52,680 nt of DNA from a virus. Below are positions 42,741 to 51,403 of this stretch, in pieces. Each line of letters opens with the position of its first letter. The stretch's first letter is position 1. The notes beneath the pieces were generated by a model. The model searched no databases and was not told the DNA's origin. It saw only the letters and a list, made by a program, of their open reading frames with translations. The translations under genes were made by a program, and so were the position numbers. The DNA is taken from the IMG/VR virus record IMGVR_UViG_3300035670_000286, positions 1 through 52,680 of that record. One strand, 5' to 3'.

Positions 42741-44027
42741 TTAGAATTGAATAATAAGTTTAACGTCCTCAATCTGATCGGATGCTCTAGAAATAGGCAC
42801 ACGGTTTTCAACGTAGATAATATCACCAGAGTATGGTTGCAGTCCTGGATTTTCAATTACAGAAATTGTACCTGAAGCACCTGATGTACCACCTGAAACT
42901 GAAGCGCCGTTAGCGAATGCATAGTTCAATGGCTGGTTTACATACAGAATACCATTTGTGTTGTCCCACTCAACAACTGTTGCGGTGTTAGAGCCGCTAG
43001 TAATAGTTTCGTCAAGTAAGAATGGACCGCTAGAAACACCGGTCAGAGTATACTTGTATGTCTGGCGATATGAAGTTGCAACTGCGCGAGTTGTAGTGCC
43101 GTAAGTGTATGGATCGCGAACGATACCGACTTGACGGAATTCGTTAGCGGTAGACAGAGTGTTAGACTCATTGCCGTCTAGACGAACGTTCAACATGATA
43201 TACTTACCGCCTAGTTCTTCAACTGCGTTTGCACCATGTCCACCCTTAGGTGAAATGATAGGTACTGCTGTTGCTGCGCCGGATGCGAAAGTCGCTGTTG
43301 CATATGTGTAGCCTGAGCCTGGATTTGTAATTGTTACTGAAGTAACTGCGCCAGCAGAAATTGTGCAGTTTGCTGTTGCGCCAGTACCGTCACCAGAAAT
43401 AGTGACTGCCGGTGCTGAACCATAGCCAGAACCACCAGAAGTAACCTTGACGAAGTTGATTGCTCCGTCAACTGCTGCTGCTTGAACGTCCCACTGGTCC
43501 GTACCATCGTCAGAATCAAGTTTCTGAACTGGAATGTAGTCGTTTGTCAAGAACTTCAGAGCGCGAGCCGTTGTAACGGTATACATATATTTCCAGATGT
43601 ATCCGTCAGCGGTAGTGAACTGAGATGAACTTACGCCAGTTGGCTTAGTTGTTGATGCCGCGCCGTCGTTGTTTGAAATGCACTTGTAGACGTTATAATC
43701 TTCAGTCATTACATAGAAGTCATCTTCTAACAGGTTGGTGTCTTGATCGTCATATTGATCATAAACAACACCTGTAGTCCAGTTATGACGAGGAATTGCG
43801 TGAGTTACGTCAGCGGTAGTGATACGCTTTGCACCATACATGTCGCGCCATGGAGTAAATTCAATATTTGCAGTTGAGTTTACTGGTGTTGGAGGTGCGT
43901 TATCATCAGGAAATTCTGTATTTTTACCAATAAACAGATACATGATGGTGTTAGATGATTCAGAAAATGCTTCCGCAAACTGTTCTGCGTTATGCACTCT
44001 GAACTTGCTAGTTACGATTGATGGCAT
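42741..44027 (-). CDS. gp8: gp8 baseplate wedge protein
   Basis: A 428-aa protein matching T4 gp8 (334 aa) at both ends: PSIVTSKFRVHNAEQF, AIPRHNWTTG (T4 has VIPRRDW), DGYIWKYMYTV, and the end DIIYVENRVPISRASDQIEDVKLIIQF region. About 60 extra residues near 195-250 carry two GSGY-type repeats (SGGSGYGSAPAVTI, NPGSGYTYATATF) that T4 gp8 lacks. gp8 dimers join the wedges around the hub. Late box at 44094-44101 and GGAGAAA site. Confidence 0.93.
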   Translation of the reverse strand: MPSIVTSKFRVHNAEQFAEAFSESSNTIMYLFIGKNTEFPDDNAPPTPVNSTANIEFTPWRDMYGAKRITTADVTHAIPRHNWTTGVVYDQYDDQDTNLLEDDFYVMTEDYNVYKCISNNDGAASTTKPTGVSSSQFTTADGYIWKYMYTVTTARALKFLTNDYIPVQKLDSDDGTDQWDVQAAAVDGAINFVKVTSGGSGYGSAPAVTISGDGTGATANCTISAGAVTSVTITNPGSGYTYATATFASGAATAVPIISPKGGHGANAVEELGGKYIMLNVRLDGNESNTLSTANEFRQVGIVRDPYTYGTTTRAVATSYRQTYKYTLTGVSSGPFLLDETITSGSNTATVVEWDNTNGILYVNQPLNYAFANGASVSGGTSGASGTISVIENPGLQPYSGDIIYVENRVPISRASDQIEDVKLIIQF

Positions 44028-44093
44028 GTAATTTCTCCTTTAGTATACTTTATGAGAGTTTTCAGAAATGATGGGTTGTTTGTTTCATTCACT

Positions 44094-44101
44094 TATTTAT
44101 A
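44094..44101 (-). promoter_or_regulatory. late promoter box (TATAAATA) of gp8
   Basis: Exact TATAAATA on the minus strand, about 67 bases before the gp8 start, in the 85-base gap after the 1613-aa gene. Confidence 0.85.
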
Positions 44102-44112
44102 CATTTTTTTAG

Positions 44113-47100
44113 TTAAAATGTCTGCTTGTAGGCATAAACTCCGGAATAAGGTGACATTGGGTGTCTGTCAACTATCATGTGAGTGGTATTGGCGATTGCT
44201 TCCACAAGGAAGTATTCGTCATTTGCCTCAAACACATCAAATAGATCATAATCCGAGGTAAAGTTAGTTCCTGTTCCTACCACGAACGGTACGGTATTGC
44301 TGAAGGAATCTTCGTCAACGGACTCCAGTGGAGTCTCTGAGTAATCATCTAGAGTTACTTCTGTCAAACTAACCTCTAATGAAGATACACTTCCTGGTAC
44401 TTTTGCATATCTTATATAGTTAGACAATGTTAGCGGCGCTTGCTGATATTCAGCATTTAACTGCTGGTCACCAACTAGCAATTCTGTTCCAGGAACAACT
44501 GTATCAAACGTCAGGTTACTCAGAATTTCAATATCTAAATCTTCAAACTGAGTATTGTATGGGTTGACGTTTGTATTTGGCTTGACAACAATCTCATTCT
44601 GGAAAATATCTTCTTTGAGTTTTGTTTGTCCAGAGAATCCAGACTCAGTAGGACTTGGCGATGCTTTGATTGTGTTATCATAAACAGCACCAAAAATTTC
44701 ATTCAGAGGTCTATCCGCAAGGGTAGCAATTTGATCGGATTGATAATCCGCAAAAACTCCTTCTGCAAATAGTGCAAATCTAAATCCTGTAGCAATGTAA
44801 GATACAACAAATTGCCTATCATGATTTTCAGGCGCAGACGCATTCGCATTCGAAGGAACTTGTCTGACCATTTCAGTTGTCAATCTAGCAAACGATCTAA
44901 AGTAATCGTTGAAGGTATTTTCCGCATACGTTTTTTGAATTCCGTAATTTTCTGATTCTGGAGAAAAATCTTCAAAGGTTTCATTTGCAGCATCAGCAAG
45001 AATTGCATCTGCCATTGACTGTGAGGTAACTGGAGTGGTAGTTTTAACTTGTTGAACCATTTCGGTTCTAAAGATATCTTTTTCACTCTTAGTGGTAATT
45101 GCTTGACCAGTTGACAGCGGTGATGGGAACACGCTGATAACTTGTGAATCTACCGTATCATAATAGACTTCAAAATGTTCTATTCTTCTTTGTTCTAATG
45201 TGTCGTTTTCAAACGCAGAAATTGGTGCATCAAAATATGCAATTGGTTTAGTTCCGGACGTAGTATAAGAAACTACCAATTCTCTGTGAGGCGTGATAGT
45301 TCCATCTTCAACTGTAATGATTCTTTGAATCATTTCAGTTCCGGTAAATGGATATGTTCTATAGTATCGACTAAATGACGAGTCGCCAAATGTGGTGTTG
45401 GTTCCTTGATATACCGCTTCAGCAATTAAATCGTCAAGATTTTCTGCACCATATTCCAAGAAAGTCAAGTCTTGCACCAGCAAGCCATAGGCAGACACGA
45501 TACCTTCTGCTGCTTGGAATTTCTGTGGTGCAACTGAAGAGAATGTTATGGTAACATCGACTACTGATGGCGCAGGACTTACTACAACGCCATACTCTTG
45601 ATGAACCGCAACTGGAATATCAAATGTGATGATAATTGGCAGTTCTCTATCCAACTCAATATCGTCTGTCGATACTTCGTTGCTTACAATGTATGGTTCA
45701 ATAGAAATTGATGCATCTAAGAACGTCAGAATTTCAACGTTGAATTCTCTTCTGAAGATATCTCTTGGGTCTTCCGATCCTTCAGATTGTCCTGTCGGAC
45801 TTGGAGATATGAACATTGGAATGCTAATCGCATCGACATCCGCATGATACTGTTCCAATCCAACTTCTGAGAATGCTGATAGAAGTTCGTTTTCGTAAGT
45901 GGCAATTGTTACTTCATCATAAATTTCGTAACCAAAACCACGAGAGTAGTATTGATTTACATACTCTTTTTGGATAGGCAGAGAAACCGAGAATGCTTCT
46001 TTAGCATCACCAATCTGCTTAACAAATTCGGTGTATGTTTTTGGAAAGTCTCTTAATACAAAGTCAAAAGTATAATTTTCGTATGTCTCAGTCTGACCAT
46101 CATAGATTGCATTCAAAGTATTGCCGCCAATTGTCATGCCGGCAATTTCTTGAATAGGTTCATCACCTAAAATAAATCTATATGACCATGCCTCTTCAGG
46201 TGCAATTTCAACCTGAAGTTCTGTTCGGAAAATATCCCTTGATGTTCTTTGACTTTCGGCTTGACCGGTGATCAGAGGAGAAGGCGAAGCCTTAACTGTT
46301 GCAGATTCAATTTCTGAATAGAACAAATCAAATGCATCTGATGCTACCGCAGAGATTGTAGTATTTGAGTATTCTGCGATTGGGCGAGAATCATTTGTGA
46401 GATATTCAAATCCATGCAAAGGAACGTCAAGAACGTATTCGCCTTCATTTTCAATTTGTAGGTCTGCAACATTTGGTAACTTATCGAAAATAACAACTTC
46501 GGTTGATCTTCTTGGATATTGAATCCATTCATCTGCAAAAGTTTCATTTGCATGAAGTGAAATTGGAACTGTTGCTACATCTTCAATAGTGTTTTCTGCC
46601 CAATTTGCCTGACTGTAGCCTTGAACGTCTTCTGCGAAAGATACAATAATCTTTCTAAGTGGCTCAAGTCCAGCAACAATTGAGGTGTCTATTTGTGGAG
46701 AAACATAAACAACAAATTCTCTTACCTGTGTATCCACCTGATTCATTTCGAGGTTAGATACCGACTCTAAATCATCTCCACCAGGAACCAACTTGATAAC
46801 GTATTCTCTAAAGTGTCCGCCATCACCAACAACAACTTCAGTAGGTTCAATAATAACGTTTGTGGGTGCACTAATTGGTTCAATTTGGAATTCACCAAAC
46901 TCGACACCTGCAACAACAAGACTGTAAATTTCAATAACAAAGTCTTTAAGCGTTTCAATATAAGATTTGAACTCTGGTGTTACGCTTACAGAGTCAATCA
47001 GTAACAATTCACCGAATAGTTGTAGACCTGCGGGGTGAATTACTTTCTTAACGGTGTCAATATACTTTTCTACAGTCAAACCACTCTTGATAACATAAGA

Positions 47101-48954
47101 GTAGTCTTGATAGTAATACGAGTCTTGTAGAACTTTATAGTTTACTTTGCCGTCATCATCAAGCCAAGAACCTGTCTTAACACCAATACCAGAAATGATT
47201 GGTGTTAGATTAGCATTTCCATCACCCGCGCCTGTTGCGTCTGCACTTGCTGTAGTGTAGTTAATACCGAAATTAGAAATATCAAGTGCGCGAATAGAAC
47301 CAATACCAGTCGCATTATTTGCTGCGTCAACTTCAACGTTTGCACTCATACCTTGAATGCCAGTTACGGTTAACTGCGCGTCTGCGCCAGTCGAAGTGTT
47401 TACTGTAATTGTGGGTAGATCATCTGCATCGTATCCATCACCGAAGTTTGTGAATTCAACTCTAGCAATAGGACCAAATGAACCTACATCCCAGTCCTCA
47501 GTCTTAAGAACGTCTTCATAACTTTGTTCAAACACAAGTTCGAACCCATCTTCAAAAAGAAGAGTGTTTGAATATGAAGAGTTTGCTACAACAGACGCAA
47601 CTTGACCTACCGCATTTGCACCTGTAGTTGCGGTGATAATGAGTGGATCGCCGACCGCATAGTTTGTGCCTGGATTGTCTATAGTAATTAACTTATCACT
47701 TAGCAATCCCAAAGATTCGATTGTAGTATCAACAAGAGTAATCTGAGGTGATGCAAAATATCCAGAGCCTCTGCTTACAATAGAGACTTTAGATATTTCA
47801 CCAACTTCATAACTTGTGTTTCCGCTAGTAACTGTATATGTGTTTGCAATTTCAGTAACGCGAACAATTAAGCCAGTACCGCCGGTACCTACGTTATTGA
47901 TTGTTGCTTGAGTACCAACTCTATAACCATAACCAATTTCATTAGTTTTTAGTTTAGTAATTGGGGATTGACGAATAGAGGAAACTACCGCTTGTGCTTC
48001 GGAACCATCTCCAGTAATGGAAATAATATCACCAACTTGATATCCAGAACCACCATCATTGATATCAAAACCTGCAACGATACCGTAAAGTGTTGCATTC
48101 AAATTTTCATCGTCAATGTCTACAATTTCTTCTCCTCCTGAAAAATCAGCAGAAACAAGTTTCAATGTTAATTCTGCGGTTTCAAGAGAACCAATGAAGA
48201 ATTTTTTAATGTCAACTACAAACGCAAGCGCACCAGATGTTTTACCTCTGATTGTTTTGTTTAGAAAATCAAAGATACTTCTTTCGTATTGGTTACCAAA
48301 TTCGTTGGTACCAAAAGCAACTGCGCCAGTTCGAATGATTTGGGTTCGTTCAAAGTTACCATCAGATGCTCTAATAATGTCATCGCCTGGATAGTAGAAA
48401 TCAATTTCTTCATTATAGAGTAATCTGAATAAGAATCTATATGACTGCTCATTACTCTTAGAATTAAAGAAATCTTTAAACTTTGACGCAAGAAGAGGTT
48501 TATTTCCGAAATAACTGATAGGAATTGTAGGATATAACTCTTCCTTTAGAAACTCAAAATATTTGTCGATTGATGTTTCTAAGTTGCGATAATCTAAAAT
48601 ATTACCGCTTGCTCGAATTACGTTATCTTTTACAGAATATATTTCTGCTTCAGCGGAAGATGTTTGTCCTGCGATTGTTTCAAGTTTTTGAAATGGCTTT
48701 TTAGTTGTTACTTGAACTACAATTGCACCATCTTTAATTTCTTTAATTACACCAGTAGCACCTGATGTTTGTCCGAGAACTTGTTCTCCTCGCTGAAATA
48801 CACCGGTTAAATTCGTGTAGGTAATTGTAGAGGTTTCAAGCCATTCATAATATGCCTTTAAAAAAAGCAAAAAACGTTCGTTATCTTCGGAGAAACCATC
48901 TCCGAAGAACGAATCTACATTTAATGAAGGATTGAATTTTATTTCGTTAGACAT
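44113..48954 (-). CDS. giant baseplate wedge protein in the gp7 position (1613 aa)
   Basis: The N-terminal SLNVDSFFGDGFSEDNERFLLFLKAYYEWLE is typical of the large wedge proteins of marine T4-like phages placed between gp6 and gp8, the T4 gene 7 position (T4 gp7 is 1032 aa). It has several G-x-G-Y repeats between about 295 and 590 (GGSGYQVGD, GYGYRVG, GSGYFASP, FGDGYDADD). From about 890 to 1440 a module returns four times with the motif SPSP.x-TGQ...DIFR.E (about 891, 1051, 1280, 1434). The last ~60 residues are a copy of the beta-domain seen in gp18 and the 2050-aa protein. Assignment to gp7 is by position only. Confidence 0.78.
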   Translation of the reverse strand: MSNEIKFNPSLNVDSFFGDGFSEDNERFLLFLKAYYEWLETSTITYTNLTGVFQRGEQVLGQTSGATGVIKEIKDGAIVVQVTTKKPFQKLETIAGQTSSAEAEIYSVKDNVIRASGNILDYRNLETSIDKYFEFLKEELYPTIPISYFGNKPLLASKFKDFFNSKSNEQSYRFLFRLLYNEEIDFYYPGDDIIRASDGNFERTQIIRTGAVAFGTNEFGNQYERSIFDFLNKTIRGKTSGALAFVVDIKKFFIGSLETAELTLKLVSADFSGGEEIVDIDDENLNATLYGIVAGFDINDGGSGYQVGDIISITGDGSEAQAVVSSIRQSPITKLKTNEIGYGYRVGTQATINNVGTGGTGLIVRVTEIANTYTVTSGNTSYEVGEISKVSIVSRGSGYFASPQITLVDTTIESLGLLSDKLITIDNPGTNYAVGDPLIITATTGANAVGQVASVVANSSYSNTLLFEDGFELVFEQSYEDVLKTEDWDVGSFGPIARVEFTNFGDGYDADDLPTITVNTSTGADAQLTVTGIQGMSANVEVDAANNATGIGSIRALDISNFGINYTTASADATGAGDGNANLTPIISGIGVKTGSWLDDDGKVNYKVLQDSYYYQDYSYVIKSGLTVEKYIDTVKKVIHPAGLQLFGELLLIDSVSVTPEFKSYIETLKDFVIEIYSLVVAGVEFGEFQIEPISAPTNVIIEPTEVVVGDGGHFREYVIKLVPGGDDLESVSNLEMNQVDTQVREFVVYVSPQIDTSIVAGLEPLRKIIVSFAEDVQGYSQANWAENTIEDVATVPISLHANETFADEWIQYPRRSTEVVIFDKLPNVADLQIENEGEYVLDVPLHGFEYLTNDSRPIAEYSNTTISAVASDAFDLFYSEIESATVKASPSPLITGQAESQRTSRDIFRTELQVEIAPEEAWSYRFILGDEPIQEIAGMTIGGNTLNAIYDGQTETYENYTFDFVLRDFPKTYTEFVKQIGDAKEAFSVSLPIQKEYVNQYYSRGFGYEIYDEVTIATYENELLSAFSEVGLEQYHADVDAISIPMFISPSPTGQSEGSEDPRDIFRREFNVEILTFLDASISIEPYIVSNEVSTDDIELDRELPIIITFDIPVAVHQEYGVVVSPAPSVVDVTITFSSVAPQKFQAAEGIVSAYGLLVQDLTFLEYGAENLDDLIAEAVYQGTNTTFGDSSFSRYYRTYPFTGTEMIQRIITVEDGTITPHRELVVSYTTSGTKPIAYFDAPISAFENDTLEQRRIEHFEVYYDTVDSQVISVFPSPLSTGQAITTKSEKDIFRTEMVQQVKTTTPVTSQSMADAILADAANETFEDFSPESENYGIQKTYAENTFNDYFRSFARLTTEMVRQVPSNANASAPENHDRQFVVSYIATGFRFALFAEGVFADYQSDQIATLADRPLNEIFGAVYDNTIKASPSPTESGFSGQTKLKEDIFQNEIVVKPNTNVNPYNTQFEDLDIEILSNLTFDTVVPGTELLVGDQQLNAEYQQAPLTLSNYIRYAKVPGSVSSLEVSLTEVTLDDYSETPLESVDEDSFSNTVPFVVGTGTNFTSDYDLFDVFEANDEYFLVEAIANTTHMIVDRHPMSPYSGVYAYKQTF

Positions 48955-48959
48955 TTTTA

Positions 48960-50780
48960 TTATCTATTAACTAGACTAATTGTTTTGTCATCTATCATGC
49001 TTACTGAAATATCTTGATCTCTAATTTGTAAAATTTGATTTCTAAGAGGTAGAATGTCTTTATTTTGCGGAATAGCAGTTAATTTTAATGTAGAACTACC
49101 ATCATTGAAAGCGGAAACTGAAAAATTTGACAGAACTACTGTACCTGTGCTATAATTTAAGGTGCCAACGTTTGATGCAACACCAATTCTTTCAGAGCGA
49201 ACCAATTGATATACCCTAACAATACCGTTATTTTCTTCCAAGAAACAGTCTGAAAGACCCGCATAAGTAAATGCATTTGAAGTTAATTGATTGCCCACAC
49301 CGTATGGATGATCTGATGGTCTACCATTTGTGGTAGAGTTAATAGCATTTGAAAACCTAACTTCAACTCTCTGCGGAACATTCAATTGAATATTTTTTTC
49401 AATTCTCATTCTAATATTTAGGTCGGAGTTTAAGATTGATCTTTCCGACAAGTCGATTAGACGAGATAATTTAGAGTATCTAAAATACTTTGAAAATTGA
49501 TCAATATCAGAGTCGTTGTAATTTTTGATAGTGTCAACGATAATATTTCTGATTGAATTTTGACTTAATGTAGTAATATCAGAATTGTATTTTACCGTAG
49601 AAGAAATTAAAAGATACAGATATTCTGGATCAACAATTTCAGTTCTTACAGTAAGAATTTTTTTAGGATTAATAATACCTCGAATTAAGTTAGTTTTTTC
49701 AGTAGCACTTAATACATCACCTACAGTAGGCTTAATCGCAATAAAAACTTTTCCATATTCTGGTGGGTCATTATCCTCACCTCCCCAAACTACTACCGAA
49801 TCTACAATTGATTGTTGCAACAAAAGACCTTTATAGTCTTCGGATGTAACTGCACGATTTTGTGCCTCATAAGTTTTAGGTGCGGAAAACTTAATATGGT
49901 TGATTGTTTCTTTACCCAATCCACCTGCTGCTGGATCATCTGGCACAAAAGATATTGATGTTACACCAGCAATGCTACTTGAAAATGTCACAGACTCAAC
50001 ATCGTTGGCTAAGTTTCCCTTTGAAACGAGGTACTCTAAAACAACAATGTTTCCGTTTTCTAAAGCAACACCAAAAACACCATCTCCGAATCTTACTTCA
50101 TACAAACCATCCGAACCTTCTTCTAAGAAATAAACTGGAGAAATTGAAGTTATCTCAATTAAATTGTCAGGACGAATAAAAGTTCTTGTTGTTGTATCGG
50201 TAGATGAATTCAAAACCTTTACAATTAGAGTAGAGGTGTCTGCGTTTACGTTTAGTAATTTAAATTTTTGATCTGGGTCGTTTACATTAACTTGAAATGT
50301 GTTTCTAACAAAAGTTCCTTCAGTTAGGGTTACGTCTGAAGCAACATATGAACCTGATTCTGAAACAACATTAATTGCTTCTGTATTCAGAAAGTTAAAA
50401 GTAACACCATCTAAAGTTCCGGAAAATTTTGTATAAGCAGGAATTGTAACTGTTGCAGGAGAACCTGTCGGAGTTACAGTAAGAGTTCCTGTAATTTTGG
50501 CGGAAGTAACAGAGCGAGGAGTGTAGTTCAATGCCTTCGCAGCATTAACTACCGATCCTCTTTTTTGTGCGGTATTCAAAAACGCTTCATTCAATACCAT
50601 GTTTAGGTAGAATGAATTATAGTAAGTATTATATGCAAGAAGGTCCAACAATACGTTCAGACCAGACCCCTCAAAGTTATAATCTCTGAATTGATCTTGT
50701 GCCTGTAAGAAACTTCTTAAATTAGTCTTTATTCCTTGAAAGTCTAATTCATCTACTTTTAAATTTAAGTTGTCAGCCAT
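48960..50780 (-). CDS. gp6: gp6 baseplate wedge protein (gpJ-like)
   Basis: A 606-aa protein matching the T4 gp6 / P2 gpJ family: ADNLNLKVDELDFQGIKTNLRSFL, YNTYYNSFYLNMVLNEAFLNTAQ, GSVVNAAKALNYTPRSV, RFGDGVFG, and VTSEDYKGLLLQ with VVWGGEDNDPPEYGKVFIAIKP. It forms the ring of wedge arms around the hub and triggers sheath contraction. T4 gp6 is 660 aa. It sits directly after gp25, normal T4-like order. Confidence 0.95.
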   Translation of the reverse strand: MADNLNLKVDELDFQGIKTNLRSFLQAQDQFRDYNFEGSGLNVLLDLLAYNTYYNSFYLNMVLNEAFLNTAQKRGSVVNAAKALNYTPRSVTSAKITGTLTVTPTGSPATVTIPAYTKFSGTLDGVTFNFLNTEAINVVSESGSYVASDVTLTEGTFVRNTFQVNVNDPDQKFKLLNVNADTSTLIVKVLNSSTDTTTRTFIRPDNLIEITSISPVYFLEEGSDGLYEVRFGDGVFGVALENGNIVVLEYLVSKGNLANDVESVTFSSSIAGVTSISFVPDDPAAGGLGKETINHIKFSAPKTYEAQNRAVTSEDYKGLLLQQSIVDSVVVWGGEDNDPPEYGKVFIAIKPTVGDVLSATEKTNLIRGIINPKKILTVRTEIVDPEYLYLLISSTVKYNSDITTLSQNSIRNIIVDTIKNYNDSDIDQFSKYFRYSKLSRLIDLSERSILNSDLNIRMRIEKNIQLNVPQRVEVRFSNAINSTTNGRPSDHPYGVGNQLTSNAFTYAGLSDCFLEENNGIVRVYQLVRSERIGVASNVGTLNYSTGTVVLSNFSVSAFNDGSSTLKLTAIPQNKDILPLRNQILQIRDQDISVSMIDDKTISLVNR

Positions 50781-50783
50781 TTA

Positions 50784-51167
50784 TTATACTCTTTGTATTG
50801 TTGTTGTTACACTAGAATTTACATTCATATTCTTGATGACATACTCTACTGTAATTTTCACCCCATTGTTATTATCGGCAAGGGCTTCAACTTTTTTCAA
50901 TATAACTCTGCTTTCGTTTTTCTGAATAGCGTTTGCAATTTCTCTCTCTAAATCAACTATCTCAAATGGATTTAAACTTGAAAATAAAAACTTCTTAATG
51001 TTTGTTCCATACTCCGGCAAGAAAGGCTTCGTGCCTTTCTGTGTCAGAATGAGATTTTTGATCGAACGCTTGATTGCAACTTCATTAGTAATTGGGCGAA
51101 CATCGCCTGTCACCGGATTTGGGGTGAAGTCTAAAGGTAAATCTTTATAGAATACGATGCCAGCCAT
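50784..51167 (-). CDS. gp25: gp25 baseplate wedge protein
   Basis: A 127-aa protein of the gp25/gpW family. FTPNPVTGDVRPITNEVAIKRSIKNLILT, then KGTKPFLPEYGTNIKKFLFS with the EYG-x-N signature. Such proteins start the sheath assembly next to gp6. T4 gp25 is 132 aa. A CATAAATA variant of the late box (51192-51199) overlaps the stop of the preceding gene. Confidence 0.95.
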   Translation of the reverse strand: MAGIVFYKDLPLDFTPNPVTGDVRPITNEVAIKRSIKNLILTQKGTKPFLPEYGTNIKKFLFSSLNPFEIVDLEREIANAIQKNESRVILKKVEALADNNNGVKITVEYVIKNMNVNSSVTTTIQRV

Positions 51168-51191
51168 TGCCTTTTCCTAATTTGTTTTCTT

Positions 51192-51199
51192 TATTTATG
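51192..51199 (-). promoter_or_regulatory. variant late promoter box (CATAAATA) upstream of gp25
   Basis: One mismatch from TATAAATA on the minus strand, about 25 bases before the gp25 start. The TAA stop of the preceding 61-aa gene is part of the box. Confidence 0.55.
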
Positions 51200-51380
51200 C
51201 CTGTTTTTCTACCGCTTTTGCATCCTGAATCTCTTTTCTACGTTCTTTTACCGCTTTTGCGATTTCAGCAAGTGCTTTTCTTGCGCGAGTTCCAGCAGCC
51301 TTTACACCCTTCACTTCAAACTTTTCGTTTTCAGATAGGTAAGTTTCAAAAAGATTTACTAAGTTTTCATGGTTTGTCAT
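51195..51380 (-). CDS. small histone Hc1-like protein (61 aa)
   Basis: The protein has an acidic N-terminal helix (NLVNLFETYLSENEKFEVKG), then KAAGTRARKALAEIAKAVKERRKEIQ, which resembles the K-A-(A/S)-G-x-R-A-R-K-A-L pattern of Hc1 histone-like proteins of marine phages and bacteria. It is rich in Ala, Lys, Glu and Arg. It lies between gp5 and gp25 without a clear late box (a weak TATAAACC is near 51390). DNA binding is inferred; a baseplate chaperone is an alternative because of position. Confidence 0.65.
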   Translation of the reverse strand: MTNHENLVNLFETYLSENEKFEVKGVKAAGTRARKALAEIAKAVKERRKEIQDAKAVEKQA

Positions 51381-51403
51381 AGTTTTCTCCTAGGTTTATA
51401 AAA

